64,000 nucleotides of DNA, from NCBI RefSeq assembly GCF_036417845.1, contig NC_089981.1, forward strand, positions 75,681,268 to 75,745,267, written 5' to 3'. Positions 49,381 to 60,880 of this stretch are shown in pieces; the stretch's first letter is position 1; each line of letters begins with the position of its first letter. A program made the position numbers and the translations under genes. A model generated the notes under the pieces. That model was not told the DNA's origin. It made no database searches and was given only the letters and a program-made list of their open reading frames with translations. The DNA comes from Apteryx mantelli. Its lineage: Eukaryota; Chordata; Aves; Apterygiformes; Apterygidae.

Positions 49381-51210
49381 CACCATGAGAGCAAGAAAGA
49401 GAAAGAGAGAATGACCAGTCTTTAGTAGGATTATTTGCTGTCTAATAGAGGTCGGAACCCCAATACAGTTTAACAATATAACAGGCATACACCTAAATGG
49501 ATATGTCAGTTTTTACAGTATTAAATTATTTAGCAGTAATTACCCCAGCATGTGGATACTATAAATGTAGGTCTTATAAGTACGAGAAAATACTCTGCTT
49601 TGTTCATTCAAATTGATGGTTTGTCGGCCAGCTATAAAAGTACCGACAGTTGCCAGCATTCTCTGTTGAATTGCACTTCCTGCAAGCAAGAAGTGGATAC
49701 AGGCCTTTTTTTGATGGAGGAAATGTTAAAATTAAGCTCCATGCTAATGATAAAGGCAGATTAAAAATGGAAGGTGGAGAGCTCTCTCTTTTCACAGAGT
49801 AGGGAAAGTACAAATGGAGCAATGCAATGGGTCTGGAGAGACCTTGCTCCCTGCAGCCAGACCCCTCCTTCTGGCTCCAGAAGAGCCTGTGCCAAGTCTA
49901 ACAATCCAGTCTACACTGGCTTTTCTGCTAAGATTTCCAATACAGCTGAGAGTTATGAAGATGAGTTTTAGAGGTGACAGGTCTGACTGATTCGTAGAAA
50001 ATAAAAATACCATCTCTTGTTATGTGCTGCTCAACCTTGACTCAAAGATCAACAGAAGAAAAGCCACATCGACCAAATGCCAGCAACTGAGCCATCCACA
50101 TTTCCACGAATAAATAGGCAGGACACAAGACTTATTTGCAGCAAGGTCCTTTGGATTCTGCAGCAAACTGTAAAGTCTGCAGCAGCTTCCTTGAGTATCT
50201 TCCTGTTGACATTTTAATTAATTAAATATAAATCTGAATGATACTGTTATTAAAAAAGCATCTGCCTTATTTATTTTGACACTAGATTCTCACCTTGAAG
50301 AATATAGGATATAGTCTGGGTAGAAAAATAAGCATTTTGTGGGTTGTTTCCCTTAAAAAGGCAAACTGAAATAATGTGAATACAGCTGATTCAACAAGGT
50401 CCTATATATTTAAGTAAAAGTGACGTCATTTGAACATTCATCTTTACATTAGAGAGCTAACAACATTTAGAGAAGAATTTCAAAATTCACATTGCTCAGC
50501 AATTATTCTCATCTGTCATCAAATTCAGGAAAACAGCACTGCATCATTTTGTACTCAACAAAACGTTCACAAAGATGAAGGAGCCTTGGTGCACTCTGTG
50601 ATGAATTCCAGGAGCGTGAGCTACGATTTGAATCCTTTGAAAAATGGAAAAAAGGTAGCTACGGCCTTTTGTCAAACAAACAACAACTATCTGTAGGAAA
50701 GTGGGCAAAAGTAGTTATTTCATGGCAGACTGGAAAATAAAGAACTTCAGTCCAGTAATTTTGTCATATCGGAGAAGCTGTTCTCTGACTCAGTAGCATG
50801 GTATTTGCATACATTACAAAACTTCTACATACCAATTGTGTTGCAGATGCTAAATCATCACCAACAATTTTATAACCTGTACAGATCCATTCAGGGATGG
50901 GTACGTGTTCATCCGTTTTTTAAAAGACGATAAGCATAAAATAGCTAGCAAGCATTTTGTTGTTATGACAATTTGGCATCTTCTGAGCAAATGTATTTGC
51001 TTACTATATATACATCTTCAAGCTGTCAAGTAATTGGACAACCATTGCCCTCTCCTCATATTACAAGTTTGATTAAAATGGCAGAGGCCAGATGCCCAGC
51101 TCACTCACAGATTCTTTAATTAGAGGGTCTCCTGAACCTCCGAACCACTTGAATAAAAAAAGAGCAATTAACACTTTTCCAGGGCTCCCTTCGTCCATCT
51201 GTCACAGCAC
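49380..51210. other. No gene seen
   Basis: A+T-rich sequence with chance frames only. TTTTAATTAATTAAATATA lies near 50.21 kb. Confidence 0.55.
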
Positions 51211-51214
51211 AGGT

Positions 51215-51311
51215 GAAAAAAAAAAAAAAAAAGAGAAAGAAAGAAAGAAAAAGAAAAAGAAAAAGAAAAAAAGAAAAAAAGGAAAAGGAGAGAGAGAAAG
51301 AAAGAAAGAAA
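51215..51311 (+). repeat. 97-base pure purine tract
   Basis: Every base from 51215 to 51311 is A or G on the plus strand: A17, then GAAA and GAAAAA units, then GAGA. The lysine-rich plus-strand and phenylalanine/serine-rich minus-strand frames across it are artefacts. It is able to form triplex DNA. Confidence 0.93.
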
Positions 51312-51595
51312 CGATGATAACGGATCATTCCTCCAGAAAACATTGGACTCTGAGTGTGCTCTTCCAGTCAGCCCATCAAAAGCCTCCCTCCCTCCCCCTA
51401 CCAAAGATGAAAAGCCTCTAGGTTTTCAAATATGCTAACTGCACAGTACATTGTCTTGGGGAGAAAATCATGTGAAAGCTACACAGACGGGCACAACATG
51501 CTTTTAATCACCCCCATTTCCATCAGGCAAGAAAGTCTCACAAAGCTCGGTCAGTTGGATGCAAGGGCTTGACATGTGAGGGCATCCTGCATCCC
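51312..51595. other. No gene seen
   Basis: Unremarkable sequence between a purine tract and a candidate element. Confidence 0.5.
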
Positions 51596-51599
51596 ACCC

Positions 51600-51970
51600 C
51601 CTCGCGGCGCCCCCAGCCACGCTCGGTATCAAACGAGATCTCTTATCAGCCTTAGTTAGATCATAATGAAATAATTGCAGGACTCAGCTGAGGGTGACTG
51701 CAGTGTAGTGAGGTGAATTAATTTTCCCACCACAGCAGGGCATGTCAGATCTGGCCACGAGCAGGTCAAGCCATTATTTTTTGCGGGTGTGTGAGAGTGA
51801 TTGACTGGATTTCAGGGCCAGCTGCAAATGCAAAGAGGTTCGGGAGACTGTTTGTGCAAGAAAAACAATGTTGCACCTCAGTCTTGCTTTATCCTTTGCA
51901 GGGTAGATGCAAATGAAAGCAAAACGGTCTGAAAATTAACACAGACAGAACCTCTTTAGTCCAATTAAAA
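51600..51970. promoter_or_regulatory. Candidate conserved element with PBX, SOX and octamer-type sites
   Basis: A small CpG cluster near 51600-51640 leads into repeat-free sequence with TCTTATCAGCC (GATA-type), ATGAAATAATTGCAGG, GTGAATTAATTTTCCC, TGATTGAC (51798-51805, PBX-MEIS/HOX type), AACAATG (51864-51870, SOX type), ATGCAAAG near 51829 and ATGCAAAT (51907-51914). This is one of the stronger motif clusters in the window. The enhancer role is an inference. Confidence 0.45.
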
Positions 51971-52660
51971 AATTTATATATCTCATGCAACTTACACAAC
52001 TTCAGAAATTTCATCAGGCATCTGCAAAAAATGCAGTTCAATCCACACCAGGGAGGGTGCTGGGTTTTTTTAATTGAGGGTTATAATAATTTTATGGCTA
52101 AAATGTTAGCAATATGCAACTTTTAATGATCAATATCACAACTCCCACTCCCATAAACAGGACTTCTGCATTGAAGCTAAAACATTCAGTATGGCTCACA
52201 GAGGTATTTGGGATCCAAATGCTTTGAAACACTGTATTGAAGTCCAAACAGCACATTATGTGCTTAGCAAAGCCAATAAAATGCCTATCATTTTTCCCCA
52301 GCTATCTGGGGATAGGAAGGATTGTGATTTTCAAAATTTTCTGTGTTTTCATAGTTTATGAAAATTGCTGCTTTTGAGAATTTTGGTTAAAGAAAATAGC
52401 TTTTTATTTTAAAATGAGCTACACATTTTAATCAAAAGTCATGTAAACCTTAGACAGAAAAGTGGTCTTACAATTCTGATTTTTTTCTTCAGAAGAAAAC
52501 ACCTTAGAAAAATTTTAGTAGAAATTTTAATTTTCTTTACTAGCTCTGTGCTTGCATGTCAAATTCTTACATGCTGCTAGCACAGTGTTCTCATTCACCA
52601 GCCATAAAAGAAAAACGTGAAGCCCTTACTAATTTAGTGCTATATTATTTGGTAAAAGCA
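51970..52660. other. A+T-rich stretch, no gene seen
   Basis: Includes TTTTAATTGAGGGTTATAAT and TTTTAATGATCAATATC near 52.07-52.13 kb, which could extend the candidate element before it. No exon. Confidence 0.5.
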
Positions 52661-52663
52661 ATT

Positions 52664-52710
52664 TCTCCCTCTCTCTCTCTCTCTCTTTCTTTTTTTTTTT
52701 TTCTCCTTTT
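52664..52710 (+). repeat. (CT)n followed by poly-T
   Basis: About ten CT units run into a T13 stretch. Pyrimidine is on the plus strand, opposite to the other tracts. Confidence 0.9.
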
Positions 52711-53925
52711 TCTAAGTAGCTCCTACAGAGGGAAAAGCCAGTCAGAGTTCTGTGGCTGGGTAGTACAATGTTTCCAAGAATGATGCTCTGAAGAAATCAT
52801 CTTCGCTGAAGCCATCCTCAGAATCTGCTTCGACGCATAGAAATCCCCTGGCAATTTCCATTGTGGCCATGAAGAGGAAACACAATGTCTTGCCTCAAGA
52901 AATGGAAAATAGTAGTTGAAGAAGTTCATGCGCTCTTGCAAACTACTAGAAAAAAAGAGAAAGGACAAGTACTTGGAGACCAGTGGAATCTTACAGAGGA
53001 ATGAAATTCGGTAATTAACCAGTATGATTTGAATGTAAAACACTTGAGGCTGAAGTGACTACTAAAAGCCTGCATTAGGAAGAAAACACACCTGTGCTAC
53101 AAACATTACATTTTCCCCTCATTTTCTTCCAGAATCTAGAACTAATGCAAAATGGGGTGCTAGTCACATTCTGTATTCATTCTCATCAGTGGAAAAAGGG
53201 GAGGGGGACATTTTCAGGCATGACTTTGCTAATTCCCTTCTGTTTCTTTTTTCCCATATCATTTAAAAAATGTGAAGGGGATGAGGGAATGGAGCACAAT
53301 TCAGACTTCTCTTGTTAAAGGTAAATGAGATGACAAAAAAAAAAAAAAATAGTGCAAACGTCTATATAACCCCCAAGCTGTGCTTTCTTAATTACGGAGG
53401 AGGCAGAAACACCTCTAAAATACCCCTGGCAATTACTCACCTTTCTTTTTAGTGACTTTCCAGGCCCAGTCACCTCAGAGGCTCCAGTGCAACCTCCTGA
53501 CAAGCTGAGTGAGAACAACGTGATTATTTGGCATCAAGAGAATACTAAACCTAATACTACAGCACCTCAGCTGAAAGACCACAGAGGAAAAAAAAATCAT
53601 TCCTCAACAAGATACTAACACTAGCTTATTCCAGCAGCCAGCGGGAGGCACACACAGCTCCTACTTCCCAAAGAAAGGAAAGAGGGAAAGAGGACAGTCA
53701 AGAGGAAGTGAAAAAGAGGAAATGAGGAGGAAAGAGGACAGACATGCTCTCAAACTTTCCAGGCCCATTTTCTTTTGCTTCAGCCTAAGATGCTGGCTCA
53801 CTTTAACTCCTCACTCATGCAGACTGCACGATCAGAGGCAGCATGCAATAGTGCCTTGTAAGAAACTGTGCATCAGACTATTTTTAGGGAGTATTCTTTG
53901 TCAGTAGTTTTCTTATTTTCTTGTC
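52710..53925. other. No gene seen
   Basis: Mixed sequence with an A15 run near 53335-53349 and A+G-rich sequence at about 53.66-53.75 kb. Frames up to 106 codons have no recognisable domain. Confidence 0.55.
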
Positions 53926-53927
53926 GC

Positions 53928-53984
53928 TTTATATATAAAAATAGATGTATATGTAAGTAAGTGTATGTATACGTATATGTATTT
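53928..53984. repeat. Degenerate TA/TG repeat
   Basis: Imperfect ATATATA, GTATATGTAAGTAAGTG and TATGTATACGTATATGTAT strings. It is an old, interrupted microsatellite. Confidence 0.75.
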
Positions 53985-54639
53985 CTCCCCCACGGCCCAT
54001 CACTGGGGAGCCTGTCAGCCTCTCTAGTCAACCCCTGGGCTTCCACTCCCAGTCTCTCAGGCAGGGGAACTTCTCACTGAATTAAGCCGCTGAGCACACG
54101 TTGCTGACAGAGGAAAATACCCAGGTCAGATTCTGGCCCTGAATGTAAGCACTGAGGGAAATCTGTGGCAGATTTTCTCAACAACCCTGTGCCAGCAAAA
54201 GGACAGGAAGAATAGGCAGGGAGATACCATTTGTTTTTTTGAGTGGGGAGAAATGAAAAATGTCCCATCAGATCCTAAAGTCAAATATTTTCTGTGTTGG
54301 TGTAATTCACAGCAACACCTAGGCTGCTTCATACTGAAGGCTCACTTTTCCCAAGCCAGCCCGAAACTGTGGAAGCAGAAAGCAGCCTTCTCCCCATTCA
54401 TTGTCTTTTATTAAATCTGTTTAAAACTACATTCTTTTACTCTATTTTCTGCTGTTTCCCACTGATTCTGCCCAGGAGATAGATACCTCCCCTAACTTCA
54501 GCAATCTTCTCACAAAGCACAATACAAAAAAACTGTTCTCCAGGGTACACACCTGCGTTTTATCACACCCCTGTTCCCCCTCCCTCCTTCCTCCCACTGA
54601 CATGCCCTGATGCCTTATACACAGAATTTCCTCTGCCGG
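53985..54639. other. No gene seen
   Basis: Mixed sequence without recognised content. Confidence 0.55.
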
Positions 54640-54696
54640 AGATTGTAAGGCCCTCTGGGCAGAGACCTTGTCTTTTTGTATGTTTGTAAAGGGCTT
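54640..54696 (+). mobile_element. Fossil retrotransposon tail (family A)
   Basis: GAGATTGTAAGGCCCTCTGG, then GCAGAGACCTTGTCTTTTTG, TATGTTTGTAAAGGGCTTC. This matches the 'GATTGTAAGCTCTTTGGGGCAGGGACCGTCTTTTTGT..TGTTTGTACAGCGC' box of the sauropsid L2/MIR-like tail. It is the third copy in the window, and all three are in plus orientation. Confidence 0.6.
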
Positions 54697-55200
54697 CTTC
54701 TTTCGCTAGAGCTCATCCCTTCGTCATCCTTCCTTCTCTTCAACAGCACAGAGCTTTACTCCCTCTCTGACATAAAATCCTACTTGAAAAATGCTTTCAT
54801 ATCATTATGGATCTTGAAGCTACAGTGAGTAGCTGGAATGGGATGTGTTCTATAAATGGCATAAATGCTGATTGGTAATATCATGTGTTAATTGGCAATA
54901 TCTGTGTTCAGCAGGCTCCTGCAATATGTGTTATATCACATTGACTAGTTATGACTAGATACTAGGTATTAACTATTTGCAGGATGAGTGTGTGTTGCTT
55001 TGAAGGAAGCATGTGAATTGAGTAGTTTTGTTTAATTAGCCTTTACGGCCTGTCAAAGTGTGGAAAGTGAAGAGAGCATCCATCCAATGTGACATACTGT
55101 CAAAACCAGGCAAAGCAGCGGCATCTCCCCTGCTCTACAGTTCCCTCAGAAACATTTCCTTGAGATAATCATCTCAGCAGTATCAAATTCTTGGCAATTC
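54696..55200. other. Short duplication, otherwise nothing
   Basis: An approximate 20-bp tandem echo, GATTGGTAATATCATGTGTT and AATTGGCAATATCTGTGTT, lies at about 54870-54908. No gene. Confidence 0.55.
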
Positions 55201-55262
55201 TGACCTGATCTGAAGCTCACAAAAGGCAATGGGAGTCTCCTACTGACTTCGCTGGTTTTCAA
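55201..55262 (+). mobile_element. Fossil repeat copy (family B)
   Basis: TGACCTGATCTGAAGCTCAC, then AAAGGCAATGGGAGTCTCCT and ACTGACTTCGCTGG follow the remembered pattern 'ACCTGATTCT.AAGCCCATTGAAGTCAATGGGAGTCTTTCCATTGACTTCAATGGG'. It is diverged but in the right order. Confidence 0.45.
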
Positions 55263-57110
55263 GGGCATAAGGTTGCTCCTTTGGTCTTAGCAGTTAGATA
55301 GTACTCAGTTCCCTCCAGGACTGTTTCAGTTAAAATGAGAAAACAGTGACACATAACAGTGATGTTCTCCAGTTTTTTTCTTTTTTCACAAAACCTGAAG
55401 TTTGTTCCTCTGAGCACAAGGGGAATACAAGGCGGCAACCTCCGTACCCAGAATTCGGCACCAAGCTCCGCACCCAGCTCTCAGTCCCGCTCCTGTCTCC
55501 CAGGGCCTGGGAGACACAACTGCTCCGCCTGAATTTCTGATGGCTTTTTTGCCAGTGAACGCTCAGCAGCTGCAAACCCAATATCCTCTCCCCTGTGTTG
55601 TCACCAAAGAAATCCCCCTGTCTACATGCTCGGCTCTGACCTGGCAAGTGTTGTCTGAAATCCCTCCATTGTCTGTGCCTGTTATTTTATTCCTATATAA
55701 AGAGGCTCAATTGCTTCTTCTCCAGAGCCTGAAAAGGAGTGTTTGGCAAACCCACTGATTTTAATGAGATGTATTATTGTCTTTGGATCAAAGGCTCACT
55801 TGATGGCAGCTATTAGCACCTTTCACCATAACAGTAATTTAAAGGTGACCACAGGCATCTTCTGTTTACTGCTTAGCAGCACCCCATCTTTCTTCCACCC
55901 AGATTTGGGAGGACTGAGGATACATACTTGACCAAGAATGAACTCGGTGCATGTGTTCACTGTCAACAAAGGTGTAGGAGGGGAAGAGGGATTCTTGCTA
56001 TTATAATCCACACTATTTCCTTGCAAATTCAGGTGGAATAAAAGCTTAAGTAGTTTTCATCCTGTTGTAGGCACCACTGTAATCGCTTCACCTACACAGC
56101 GGACTTTACCTAATGAGCTTCCAGTATAAACTAGAGTGTTCACTTCTGCAGGACTGTAAAGGAACATAACTAGCATATGTGTTTTGACATGCCTTAAACT
56201 ACTATTGGGGGGGAATTCCTACCCCAATAGTTAGGGGTAGCAATTAGTTAGGAGTTGCTGGTTAACTAGGCTGGCCTGTTACGTTTTAGGGAATTCAGCT
56301 CCCTCCTTTCTCCTCTCCTTCCACATACCCTCCTGCCATAGCTGTTAAATCCTGGTGGATGAAAAACAAGCTTTCTTCTAATAGCTTACGATTTAAATTA
56401 GGCCATTTCTGAGAGAAAAGGAAGACTGGAGACCTGTTCATTTTATTAAACAGCCAAATTTTACTCTGCACAGGACTGAACTGATAATCAACTGATATTA
56501 TCTGAGAGTAATAACTAATTTATATTAGTAGGATCACAGATTAGATTTTCCAGGGTGTCCAGTGGATGCACCGGAGAATGCCAGGTCTCCGAATCATGAT
56601 AAGCAGTCCTGCATGTTAAAAGCCAAAACATGCTAACATCTTCTTCTATCTTCCAAACATCTACTATGCCAGGTGCAGAGACACATGGCTGAACCTATCA
56701 TCCTTTACATGGTATTACTGTTGTATATAACCACTATTTATTATACGACTACAAAAGATGAAATAAGAATGAAACACTTGCTCTGTCTCCAAGAGCAATG
56801 GTTTTATGCTGTCTGTTTGTGTGACCTATAAAGAAATTTCATGTAACTATTCTTGTCAATCATGTTCAAATGGCTCAGCCCTGCCCTTTTTGTGTCTCTC
56901 TACCTTCTATGCATTGTGCTAGCAATCACCACTGCCACCCTTGCAGCTATTAAAGCAAAACGTTCAACTGCAAATTGTTAATTTCTGCTGTTATACATAC
57001 ACTCTCTTTTTTCTGTTTCACTGAACTACCGTGTATGAAGTTTATTTTTTATAATGGTTTCCAATTAAATATCACTAATTCAGTCTTAACATCTCATTTT
57101 TTACTTAACT
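55262..57110. other. No gene seen
   Basis: A G+C-richer patch at 55.43-55.62 kb carries chance frames up to 105 codons. A 10-bp inverted repeat lies at 56201-56231. No exon or RNA gene is recognised. Confidence 0.55.
56201..56231. repeat. 10-bp inverted repeat around an EcoRI site
   Basis: ACTATTGGGG (56201-56210) pairs with CCCCAATAGT (56222-56231) across an 11-nt loop with GAATTC. There is no U-run, and in this genome a terminator reading is not relevant. Confidence 0.85.
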
Positions 57111-57375
57111 TCAAAGGCGATGAAGCAACTTATACACCAAATTAATTATGTCTATTATCACTTAAAGAAATCCACTTAATTCTGTCAAGCCTGGCAAATG
57201 ATATAAAAATGTTGGTTTGATAATATTAACATCAACAACTTTAACTGTATTTAAACCAGGGAAGAAGAAAATAGAAATAATTAATTGCTCATCACAAATC
57301 TGCCCAATATGGAATGCCATGTGGTTCTGCTTTTCTAATAAATTAGTTTGCTTTCTCTGCATTATTCTTTGTTAG
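57110..57375. promoter_or_regulatory. Candidate conserved element rich in TAAT sites
   Basis: AATTAATTATG at about 57140-57150, TAATTAATTG at 57278-57287, TTGATAATATTAACATCAAC and CTAATAAATTAGTTTGC sit in repeat-free sequence. TAAT cores in both orientations suggest homeodomain binding. The flanks become simple A+T-rich DNA. Inference from motif density. Confidence 0.4.
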
Positions 57376-59175
57376 GTATATAAGTAGTTAAAGGAGCATG
57401 TTGAAAAATGAACAATCAAGCTAACGAGGAAAGTGATTAAAAGTTATTAAAATCAGAGCCAAAATACTGAAGAAGGTGTAGAAGTTTTGAAATTTTGTCC
57501 CAAGTGAACAGGATCAGACTAGCTGAGAAGCATTTACCTTTTCATTGTATCCTTTTGCTTATGTTCCTCTCCTATCTAAAGGGAGAAAATTTTATGATGA
57601 AAAATAAAACAAAAAAAAAAGGAGAGAAACTGGGACAGTCACATTAGTTTATACTTTAAAACCCAGTAAGGGAGTGACAACATTCAAGCAATCTTAAGTC
57701 TCCAACATTATCCACGCTCATACTGCATTGAGTTTTCTAGGGCTCTGCATAGGAGACAGGTATGTCTGAGCAGACCTAACTCTCCTTATATCACGCAAGG
57801 GTCAAGCACAGGGGAAAGCAGACAGTAGCATCCTTTTACCCCTCCTCCTTGCTCAGCTCCATCCCGAGAGCCCAGTAGTCAAAGGGTGCAGTGAAAGCAG
57901 GCATGGGCGGGCGTCACCACGATCTAAACAGACAGAGCAGAAATGAATTTCCCCACCAGAGATTAGCCAGCAAATTAAGTTAGATCTCTCTGATGGGAAA
58001 TGCAATGATGGAAAGTGCCCAACTCCTCACCACGCTCCTCGGAGCGGTTCCTGCCCATGGTGTCCCACCGCCGACAGCCAATTTCTTGGCACAACTGGGG
58101 CGGCTGGGCATGGGCCAGGAGAAAGTGGTGGCCACGAGTTGCTGGAACAGCACCCACGCATGTTCCCCCTGCTCACCGACCTATGCACTCTGTGCCAGGC
58201 GGGAAATGAAACCTTGGAGTGGGCCGTATCCTGCAAAAGCTTCCCATGAAATATAGAGCCGGATCCTCCACAAAGATACATCATCATTACTCTATTTACC
58301 TCAAGGGAGCAATATTGACTTACACAAGGTGATGGTCCAAAGTCTCGTATTTATTCCCAGGGCACAACCCATTTAAGTGTTCAGAGCACCCCCAGTAATA
58401 AGCACTTCACAGTAAGTGTTTGCAGAGTGAGGCACTATTTATTTATTTTCTGACACGAGAAAATCCCCCTCTCAGTTTGCCAGCCTATGTTCTCACACAT
58501 TTTTCTCATTTTATCTTTCAAAGACATGTTAGCCAGGTGCAAACCATGACTAGAGCTGGCTTCCAGAATGTTCTTTCTGGGGGAAATTTTGCAATTTTGA
58601 AAGAAGAAAATATCCATATCAGAATGAAAAGTGGAAATTTCAAAATTTTCTATTGAAATGAAAGCTGGGGCTGGGGAAAGCTACTGAAAATAATTGAAGT
58701 GCTTTGGCTGGAAGTGCTGAAATAGAGTTCTAGGTGGGAGCCCAGGCTCAGGTGTTTGCAGTGCAGCTATGGCCCTAAGATCACTGCACCAGAACAAGGT
58801 GCCCAAGAGCTTCAAGGGGTCCCAACACCTCCTGCCGCAGAGCCAGGGGCTTGAACTCAAGACCTACAAGTGCACTGCATGACTCCAGAGGTGCCACACC
58901 AGCAGCAGGGTGGAGGTCTGGGGCTGTCCCACGCCAGGGCAGCACACAGAGTCGACTCCAGAAGACTCAGGAGAAAGCAGTGGGAAACAAGACGGGCTTT
59001 GATGGAGATCAAACAGAAACATAAAAGCCTAGCTTCTTAATTCATGCAGTCACAACTCACACCTTGTACCTTCAGTGGTCAACCTCCAGCATTTAGCCAA
59101 GACAGCAAGCTATGATAAGACCTCTCTCTCATCACTGAAATCGATATATAAGGGTCATCCAAAATTCATAGAAGA
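57375..59175. other. Mixed sequence, no gene seen
   Basis: A poly-A run lies near 57608. A G+C-richer patch at 57.98-58.29 kb holds overlapping chance frames on both strands. Possible family B wording (AATAAGCACTTCACAGTAAG, then TGTTTGCAGAGTGAGGC) lies at about 58397-58434. No gene is recognised. Confidence 0.5.
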
Positions 59176-59205
59176 CGGCAGGTTTTCCATTGACTTCACT
59201 ATATA
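59175..59205 (+). mobile_element. Possible fossil repeat piece (family B)
   Basis: GGCAGGTTTTCCATTGACTT and CACT match the 'TTTCCATTGACTTCAATGG' core. Too short to be sure. Confidence 0.3.
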
Positions 59206-60380
59206 CAAAAACCTTAATGGACCTTAATGTGGATGTTACCAGATAGTTTTCACACATTCTTGACTGGGTTTCCACTCACTGAAAGGACTGCTTTTATCCT
59301 CCATTGCTTGAATCCAGTCATGTGATGTACTGGTCAGAAAATCTCAGCACATAAAAGAGGGATCTCTGCTAAACAGGGAGACGGGACTCTTTGCCCCTGC
59401 TCAACCCCTTTGCTCCGCTTGAGTGGCATAAAGGCGATATAATCCATCCACAGCTTGCCAGTACTGAATTCCCCAAGCAGAGGAATATTTTCTACTGGCA
59501 TAAAACCAGCAGAGGCATTTCCTAATGCCAACCTCACCTCCTTCCCAGCAAGGCAGAGACGGAAGGAGACATGTTTAGAGAGGGCATTTGAAGATTTAAA
59601 CTCCACCCTGTCACCAAAACCTCAGTGGCAAAGATCCCTTCACCAGCTGTTTCAAATCAAAGTAACAAAGCAGTATCTTAACTCACATGGGAAAAGTACA
59701 GCTGAGGAATCAGGGAGCCAGTCTTCTACAAAGCAGACCCTGGAGTAGGAGAGAAGTTGGGCTTCTGCATATGAGTATCATTCCACTAGCTTCCACCATC
59801 AGGAAAGAAGGTGAAACTGAGCAATACTCACCTACAAGTTATAGAGATACATATGCATAATTTAATCACCAGCTGGAGGACAAGAGATTGAAGCTCTTGG
59901 ACCAGCAATGAAAGAAAGCTGCAAAGTCAAAGCCTTTCTCCCTGGCAAATGCCCAACAAGCAGCTATTTCTGATTTGCACACGCAAAGTGTGTTTATATC
60001 TGTCATGCAAATTCATATGCAAAAGAGGGACTGTGCAGCAAAAATTACCCCTTGCAGATTTCCCCAGTTGTCCCTGCTGGAGAGTGCACAGTGTGCTGGA
60101 GAGATCTTGTCCAGCCCACTGCGAATCTTTGACAAGAACCCTTTTCCAGCACACGGTCCTAAGTGGTATCAAAAATAGTAATTCAGCCATCTCTAAACAA
60201 ACAAAAAGAGTCTGCAAGAGACAAGAGGCTGCCAAATCTGAAGTGATGCATGTAACGTTTCTCTTTCGGGAAGAAGGGATGTTTTCTCTTTCATCTGCTT
60301 TCTGTTTGTTCATTTGGTTTCACTCATTTACAAGAGTTTCCTTTTAACCAAAGTTGATGTTTATTTACATCCTCTCTGCA
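59205..60380. other. No gene seen
   Basis: Overlapping frames on opposite strands (59927-60313 minus, 128 codons; 59949-60347 plus, 132 codons) match nothing recognisable. No RNA gene is seen. Confidence 0.55.
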
Positions 60381-60472
60381 TAATAAGGTCCTGGCCCTTA
60401 CACACATATGTGTAGTCCCATTTAAGTCAATGGGATTACTCGCCTGAGGAGAGTTAAGTAAGTACCAAAAAT
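60380..60472 (+). mobile_element. Fossil repeat copy (family B)
   Basis: AAGGTCCTGGCCCTTACACA, then TGTAGTCCCATTTAAGTCAA, TGGGATTACTCGCCTGAGG and AGAGTTAAGTAAGTAC follow the remembered 'GTAGTCCCATTGACTTCAATGGGACTACTCAC.TG..TAAAGTTAAGCA' order. The internal TCCCATT/AATGGGA inverted repeat is still visible. Confidence 0.55.
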
Positions 60473-60486
60473 CTTGAAGAAACAGG

Positions 60487-60528
60487 GCATAAAATAGCTA
60501 CCTATTGGCATAAAATAACTACCTATTG
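60487..60528 (+). repeat. 21-bp tandem duplication, one mismatch
   Basis: GCATAAAATAGCTACCTATTG (60487-60507) is followed at once by a copy with A for G in the 11th position (60508-60528). It lies between a fossil repeat and a candidate conserved element. Confidence 0.95.
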
Positions 60529-60539
60529 CAGTAACCCAA

Positions 60540-60880
60540 ATAATTCAATTCTGCCGTTGTTCCCCTTTCTCCTTGTTTAATCCATTAAGTGGTCTTTCGT
60601 TATGTTGTTAAATCAACACAAAGTTATCACAAGGGTTAAGGAGGCAGCACCTGGTCTGATTTCCATGCTGCCCGACATGCAGCCCTTTGTTATAATCATC
60701 ATAATAATATTAAATAAAAGATAAGGACCGCTGTCAAAAAGTTAATCATCAAAAGCTGGAAATCACATAGTGAATCTGTCAGTCGTCTGAACTGGACAGG
60801 GTCATGAAAATGAAAGGGAAAGAATGCGCAGTCCGCAGACAATGCTTACATGCTAATAAAAACCAGCCAGGCAAAAACAC
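60540..60880. promoter_or_regulatory. Candidate conserved non-coding element
   Basis: Repeat-free sequence with CCTTTGTTATAATCATCATA (SOX/TCF-like core, then ATCA repeats), AATATTAAATAAAAGATAAG, CGCTGTCAAAAAGTTAATCA, TCTGTCAGTCG and GGGTCATGAAAATG. GATA-, TALE- and homeodomain-type cores are close together. It lies just before a CpG islet, an arrangement also seen at 42.9-44.0 kb. Inference from texture. Confidence 0.43.

Noticed and set aside
56201..56231. Hairpin as a transcription terminator
   Set aside because: This is vertebrate nuclear DNA, and no gene ends nearby.
56385..56405. Reverse-oriented family A tail (AGCTTACGATTTAAATTA)
   Set aside because: Only about 15 bases resemble the reversed box, with no supporting flanks.
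911..60012. Octamer ATGCAAAT/ATTTGCAT used as evidence by itself
   Set aside because: At least seven copies occur across the window (for example near 911, 4011, 4348, 12526, 37863, 51907, 60005), about what A+T-rich DNA may give by chance. It counts only in clusters.
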